From Acanthochromis polyacanthus (taxonomy: Eukaryota > Chordata > Actinopteri > Pomacentridae), in the NCBI RefSeq assembly GCF_021347895.1, contig NC_067117.1, forward strand, positions 33,114,067 through 33,178,066: a DNA stretch of 64,000 bases, in the 5' to 3' direction. The translations under genes and the position numbers were made by a program. Of this stretch, positions 1 to 64,000 are shown piece after piece. Positions within the stretch are counted from its first letter, which is position 1. Every line of letters starts with the position of its first letter. The notes under the pieces were generated by a model. It worked only from the letters and a program-made list of their open reading frames with translations. It was not told the origin of the DNA and did no database searches.

Positions 1-240
1 AGAGGTAAACAAGAGGTACACACACAGGTAAATAAGAGGTAAATACACAGGTAAATATACAGGTAAACAAGAGGTACACACACAGGTAAACAATAGGTAA
101 ACACACAGGTAAATAAACTGGTAAAAAAGAGATAAACACACAGGTAAATACACAGGTAAATATCGGGGTAAACACGCAGGTAAATAAAAGGTAAACAAAC
201 AGGTAAAAACACAGGTAAACAAGAGGTAAACACACTAACT
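1..240. repeat. AGGTAAACA-type minisatellite
   Basis: Degenerate tandem copies of a 10-13 bp unit around AGGTAAA(T/C)ACAC fill the window from its left edge to the last ASAP exon, ending beside its donor. Confidence 0.85.
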
Positions 241-243
241 GAC

Positions 244-26220
<25,977 letters not shown>

Positions 26221-26830
26221 GGTGTTGCTGGACCGGGAGGACCGGGGAGGAGGACCGGAGAGGAGGACCAGGGAAAAGAACCGGGGGTGAAGGACTGGGA
26301 CAGACTCTCCACACAATAGACGTTCCTCACAGTCAGATGTTCCAACAATGGGAATAAAAATTAAATATTCCGCCCGGTAAACCCTCCGAGGAGGATCCGA
26401 ACCTCCAGCCGGGAACCTGACACCAGCCCGGGCTCCCTGAGGCTGACCGAGCCGCTAATTAAACGCCGATTTCCGAACAAAAGGTGATAAAATCCAGCAG
26501 ATCTCATCACTGAGGGAAACTCTGATCCACCGGTTCCGTTCAACTACCGATCCGCCTCCGGTGCAGCGTCCTCAGCAGACTCACCGGCCCCGGTGTCGGC
26601 GTGCAGTGGGCGGACAAAGAGCAGAGGAGCCGAGCGGCAGAACCGGCCCTCCGGACACCTGGACCGGCTTCAGAGGAGAGGAGCAGCCCGGTCTGAGCGT
26701 CCCGCTGCAGCTGCCTGTCCGTCCATCTCCGGCTGCTTCTTTCTTTATCCAAGCCGCATGGACGAGAGGCGCGTTCACGTGCACAGCGGCGGAAGCCCTC
26801 TGCCGCGGGGGCGCGCACTGCTACCCGTGC
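26221..26830 (-). promoter_or_regulatory. asap1-like: CpG-rich promoter and 5' leader of the ASAP gene
   Basis: The stretch directly upstream of the ATG is markedly GC-rich with many CpG dinucleotides, especially 26380-26830, in a surrounding sequence that is AT-rich. This is the expected look of a vertebrate CpG-island promoter. Positions 26225-26285 carry a degenerate CCGGTCCTCCTC repeat likely to be in the 5' UTR. No TATA box stands out, and the transcription start cannot be placed. Open frames across this block are by-products of GC content. Confidence 0.6.
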
Positions 26831-26839
26831 ACTGGGAGG

Positions 26840-27790
26840 GCAAACTGGGAGGCTCCTGCAGATTACACCTGGCTATGCCTGCTACTGGTTAACTAATGCG
26901 CTTAAAGCCGGAAGTTCACACATTTCCAGTTTATTTGCCAGAAAGAGAAAAACATGTAAATAGGATTAAAAGCTGAAAGCAGCATAATCTGAAAATCCCC
27001 TTTTCATGCTTCCATTCAGACTCTTTATGTATGTTTTAAAAAATGTAATTACTTTGATTTCTTTAACCTCCAAGCCTTTTTTCTGTTAAGTTTTTCCTCA
27101 CTGTGCCTTCATTTTTGACTGAATATAAAAAAATATATATACATAAATAAAATCTCGGGAAGTATTTCAAAGTAATTAAATATCTTTCTTTCAGCATTGG
27201 TCGAACTTAATTTAAATGTGTTGAGTCAACTTAATTTATTAGGATTAAGTCAACTTATTCCAAAAAAAAATCAAGCCAATTTAATTTAATCAAGTTGAGT
27301 CGACTAATTTTACAGCATTAAAATTAGATTAGTAAATAAAATAGAAACTGCTTCATGCTACAATAAAGATATTGACATTCAATCCCAATCCAAATCCAAA
27401 ATAAAACAGTGTGACTGTGAACATTTTTAATTACACTTAAACAAATCATTTTTCAATTGAACTTAATTAAATTATTTGAGAAATTTCCACATAATTAAAC
27501 AGATTTTCTCTGTTAGTTCAGGTTAGAGTATTTGTGTTGAGTCAATATAATTTATCAGAGTTGTTTGAACTTATATTTCCTGTTAAGTGCATGATTTTTA
27601 TGATGGAACCGACTCATTTTACTTCAACATAAATGGATCTAATAAAAGTTAAGTTGTTGAATATCATACCAATATTACAGAATTTATGATGTTCATTTTG
27701 GAAACATGAAGTTAGATTGTTCACAGTATATGTTGCACTTTAGCACAGTTACCTTTTTGTTTTAGAGTGCAGAATGACAGACCATGAAAG
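26840..27790. repeat. Intergenic AAGTTGAGTCAACTT-type repeat
   Basis: The DNA left of the ferlin 3' end is AT-rich, with repeated TTGAGTCAACTTAATTTA blocks at about 27215-27310 and related blocks at 27480-27660. No gene was seen. Confidence 0.5.
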
Positions 27791-27829
27791 AGCAAAAATA
27801 AAAGTTGGCTTTCTTTGATTGTTTCACAG

Positions 27830-28445
27830 AATTTAAAATAAAAACTACAGTCAGCATGTCCGACATTCTTCCACGGTACGACCAACACTGGAGGGAAGGC
27901 TCGTCACACTATAGATATTTTATTAGGAAGATGTTTCACCATGCTGAATGTATCTTCCAACAATTTGCTCTTCTGTTCACTGTTTCTGAGCCATGCTGCA
28001 TTTATTTTACTGATCCAGTAGGTTTTAGTTTAGGTTGCAAATTGTCCAAAATTATTGGAATCTTGTCCAGAGTCGCTTGAAAGTGACAAGAATACTCAGA
28101 ATTTGTCCAAAATAGCCCAAAACAGTCCAGATTGACTCAATTATTGTCTAAAATAATTTGAAAACTGTCCGAAATTACACGAAACATGATCAAAGTAACA
28201 ATTTTGAGTTATTTTGGACATTTTTTAGTCCAATTTTGAAGCCCACAGTTGGTATCAATAAAAAATAGAGGGACCACATATTACAGATATTTAACTGTTT
28301 TTTTACAGCCTCTGCAGACTTCCTCTACTCTGTTCATAATCTGTAGATGTTTCATGATGCTGGATGTATCCTCCAACATCTTGCTCCTCTGTTCACTGTT
28401 TTAGAGCCATGACACATTTATTTTGATCCAGTAGCTTTGATTTTC
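27830..28445. repeat. Tandem duplication with GTCCAAAAT runs
   Basis: About 27890-28060 and 28265-28445 are diverged copies (TGTTCACTGTTTCTGAGCCATG against TGTTCACTGTTTTAGAGCCATG, both followed by GATCCAGTAG). Between them lie short GTCCAAAAT/GTCCAGATTGAC units like those at 62730-62945. Confidence 0.6.
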
Positions 28446-28572
28446 CCTCTCAGTCAATTATAGATCACAGGAGCACCATAATAAAATATAAATCTGTTGA
28501 AAAAAATAAAGAAATAAATGTGTAAATATGAAGAGGAATAAATAAAAAAAATATGTTAATAACAGGAAAAAG

Positions 28573-28938
28573 GGCTGGACAGTGGTGTACTTGTTAGCAC
28601 TTTTGCCTTGCAGCAAGAAGATCCCCGGTTCAAATCCCGGGCGGGCCTGGGATCTTTCTGCATGGAGTTTGCATGTTCTCCCTGTGCATGCGTGGGTTTT
28701 CTCCGGGCACTCCGGCTTCCTCCCACAGTCCAAAAATATGCTGAGGTTAATTGATTACTCTAAATTGCCCGTAGGTGTGAATGTGAGTGTGATTGTTTGT
28801 CTGTATATGTAGCCCTGTGACAGACTGGTGATCTATCCAGGGTGTCCCCTGCCTCCGCCCGAGTCAGCTGGGATAGACTCCAGCACCCCCCGCGACCCTA
28901 GTGAGGATAAAGCGGTGTATAGAGAATGGATGGATTAA
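28573..28938 (+). mobile_element. tRNA-derived SINE
   Basis: Well-preserved copy with a B box (GGTTCAAATCCCGG) and a GGATGGAT tail, flanked by direct repeats AGGAAAAAG (28564-28572 and 28939-28947). It lies between the two genes. Confidence 0.88.
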
Positions 28939-28949
28939 AGGAAAAAGCA

Positions 28950-30480
28950 ATGACAAAATTTACCTTTATATTTCCATATTATTTATTTATTTATTCATCT
29001 TTATATTTGCACATTTATTTCTTCATTTTTAACAGTTTTATTTTTTATTATGGCACTCCTGTGATTCCATAGTCATCGACTGTCACTTTGTAAAAAAAAA
29101 AAAAAAAAGGGCACTTCTTTTGTGATTTTTTTTTACAAAAATAGTATATATATTCCGTTTAAGTCATCAGATTCCTCAAGCTTTTGCCTCCAAGTCATGA
29201 GTCTGCACGAGAAGATTTGGTCTTTGTCCCGACATGAACCAATTTAATCAGAGTCTCAGAGGAAACACTCAGAGTAAACGTCTGTAAACAAACCATTTCT
29301 AACTTCCTGAGGTTCAGACACAAGACGAGGGCAAAGTCTGATGGCTGAGGCCTGAATTTCACTTCAGCTTTGTGTCAAACATAAGCCAGAAAACATGACA
29401 AATTTCCTTTACAGTGGCCAAGAAGTGAAAAATATTTTTTGTTCCGTTTTATTTGTCTTAAAAACTGAGGAGGTATGAAATTTTAATTAATTTGCTTTAA
29501 AAAAGTGGAAAATATGGAAGTTTTAAATGTCATTTTGCTGCGAAAGACCAACCAAGTTCACATAATCACATTTAATATCAGTCAAAGGGACAAAATAATG
29601 ACTTTTAATTTAGTAATTCAACAGCAGTTTGCCACTGATATTCCTCTACTTTTCCTTTATTGGTTGGTTTAATGCAGAAACTTTACATTTTTCAGATGAC
29701 TTGCAGATTATTAATTTTAAACCTCCTGAAAACTTGGTTTAAAATATCAGGAGTTTCTTTATGACATTAAATAATTGTGACTAAATGAGTCACAGTCAAA
29801 GAAAAGCAGGTCGTTTTTTTTTTTTTAAAAAAAAGGTTGAACAAAAACCCTTTTGATCTGCTTCATTATGAGGGGGTGAGCAAATTCACATTTTAATATT
29901 TGAAAAGTTTGATTAGCGCACAAAAGCACTGGACGGAAACTAAGAAGTGAGTGAGAAAGAAATAATCTCTAAGTGATACCTTTAAACAGAGTGACTTTGA
30001 CACAGAGTGACATTGTTTCTAATAATATATTTAATAATATTTATTTAATTCTCAGAAACAGCAACTAACATTCAGATTAATCATTTTCAAACTAGTAAAA
30101 ATAAGAATATTAACTTCAGTACTTAGTCAGTGCAAAATGAAGCTTAAAATAATAAACGTGTTTAAATATTCTGACTTAATTTACATTTAAGATTAGAAAA
30201 AATAATCACAACTGTCATTAAAGAAAGATACTGATTGAGGTTTTACAGTCAAACAATATTAAAATGACATAATAATATAAAGTTTAAATGTGGAGTAAGA
30301 AGCATCCAATAATCTGACAATAATTCAGATCCCTGAGGATGCTGGGTAATGTAGTTCACTCAGGCTGACTGTATTTAATCATCCAGACTAATAGTAATTG
30401 GAATCATGAGTAAATGTGACACTGATTAGTTCAGGATCAGAAACCTGAGACAGTCCAGGTGATGAAGACTCCACAGGTTT
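28950..30480. other. Intergenic DNA downstream of the ferlin gene
   Basis: AT-rich DNA, probably including the ferlin 3' UTR (30482 downward). Homopolymers occur at 29091-29108 and 29815-29835. No further gene was found. Confidence 0.4.
30040..30045 (-). terminator. Possible polyadenylation signal of the ferlin gene
   Basis: TTTATT on the plus strand reads AATAAA on the minus strand, about 440 bp past the stop codon. The flanking DNA is AT-rich, so chance occurrence is quite possible. Confidence 0.25.
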
Positions 30481-30482
30481 CT

Positions 30483-63758
<33,276 letters not shown>

Positions 63759-63794
63759 CTGAGAACCAGGTGAAGAGACACAAAGAGACAAACA

Positions 63795-64000
63795 AAGCTT
63801 CTCCATTGATAACTGCTGTACTGTACTAAGTCTGAAGCAGCTGTCGTCTGTTTTTCACAGCTTGATGGTGAAAGTAGCTCAGTGTCTGTGGAGTCATTTT
63901 AGGAGGACGACCACTGCAGCCCTGATTAGTGCTACTATGACTCCTTCTATACCTCCTGATTACTGCTGACATTGTGGTTCACTGACTTTTTGAAGTCTCA
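63795..64000 (-). mobile_element. Decayed Tc1-like remnant, opposite orientation, runs off the window
   Basis: Complement of about 33740-33930 (TTTTAGGAGGACGACCACTGCAGCCC, TATACCTCCTGATTACTGCTG). It lies in the intron right of the first visible ferlin exon. Confidence 0.7.

Noticed and set aside
26540..26896. Several overlapping frames in the GC-rich block
   Set aside because: Explained by GC content of the CpG-rich promoter; no family similarity.
28580..28650. tRNA-like A and B boxes
   Set aside because: They belong to the head of a SINE with a full body and target duplication, not to a tRNA gene. The same applies at 4440, 17430, 35070 and 2040.

Overview
The window looks like a nuclear region of a ray-finned fish, probably a teleost and perhaps a percomorph. 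Small coding exons with GT-AG junctions sit in introns full of fish-type repeats: Tc1/mariner elements with TA target duplications, an L2-like and an L1/Tx1-like LINE, tRNA-headed SINEs, a PIF/Harbinger derivative, MITEs, and many micro- and minisatellites. The species cannot be told from the sequence. No bacterial-type genes, operons or CRISPR arrays are present, and nearly all long open frames outside the transposons are low-complexity artefacts.

Two protein-coding genes lie head-to-tail on the minus strand, and both run off the window. (1) Positions 26220 down to 244 hold the 5' two thirds of an ASAP-family Arf-GAP gene. It has 18 phase-consistent exons (607 codons) encoding a BAR domain, a PH domain, an ArfGAP zinc finger and the first ankyrin repeat. 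The rest of the ankyrin array and the usual proline-rich and SH3 tail would lie to the left. A GC- and CpG-rich stretch at about 26221-26830 is its likely promoter and 5' leader. (2) Positions 63758 down to 30483 hold the C-terminal 1311 residues of a type II (otoferlin-like) ferlin in 29 phase-consistent exons. They cover the FerA/FerB-type helical region, C2D, a C2-like module, an acidic linker, C2E, C2F and the C-terminal membrane anchor. A lysine-rich insert between C2F and the anchor points to fer1l4. The N-terminal C2 domains lie beyond the right edge. The genes are separated by about 4.3 kb of repeat-rich DNA.

The ASAP introns contain a Tc1-like element (6642-8265) killed by two in-frame TGA codons, a SINE carrying a MITE (4437-5095), a Harbinger derivative (18205-19173), LINE 3' ends, and a 28S rRNA fragment (about 22893-23112) in intron 1. 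The ferlin intron 47909-58998 is a transposon nest. A decayed L2-like LINE was entered by an almost full-length L1/Tx1-like LINE (16-bp target duplication) and separately by a Tc1-like element with an uninterrupted 344-codon transposase.

Functionally, ASAP proteins bind phosphoinositide membranes and stimulate GTP hydrolysis on Arf GTPases, while ferlins are tail-anchored C2 proteins of vesicle trafficking and fusion. The adjacency is probably ancestral synteny rather than shared function. I found no clearly new molecular system. The best leads are the ASAP1-like/fer1l4 pairing, a possible 81-nt in-frame cassette exon in ASAP intron 1, simple repeats that abut or form splice sites, and the apparently intact Tc1 copy.
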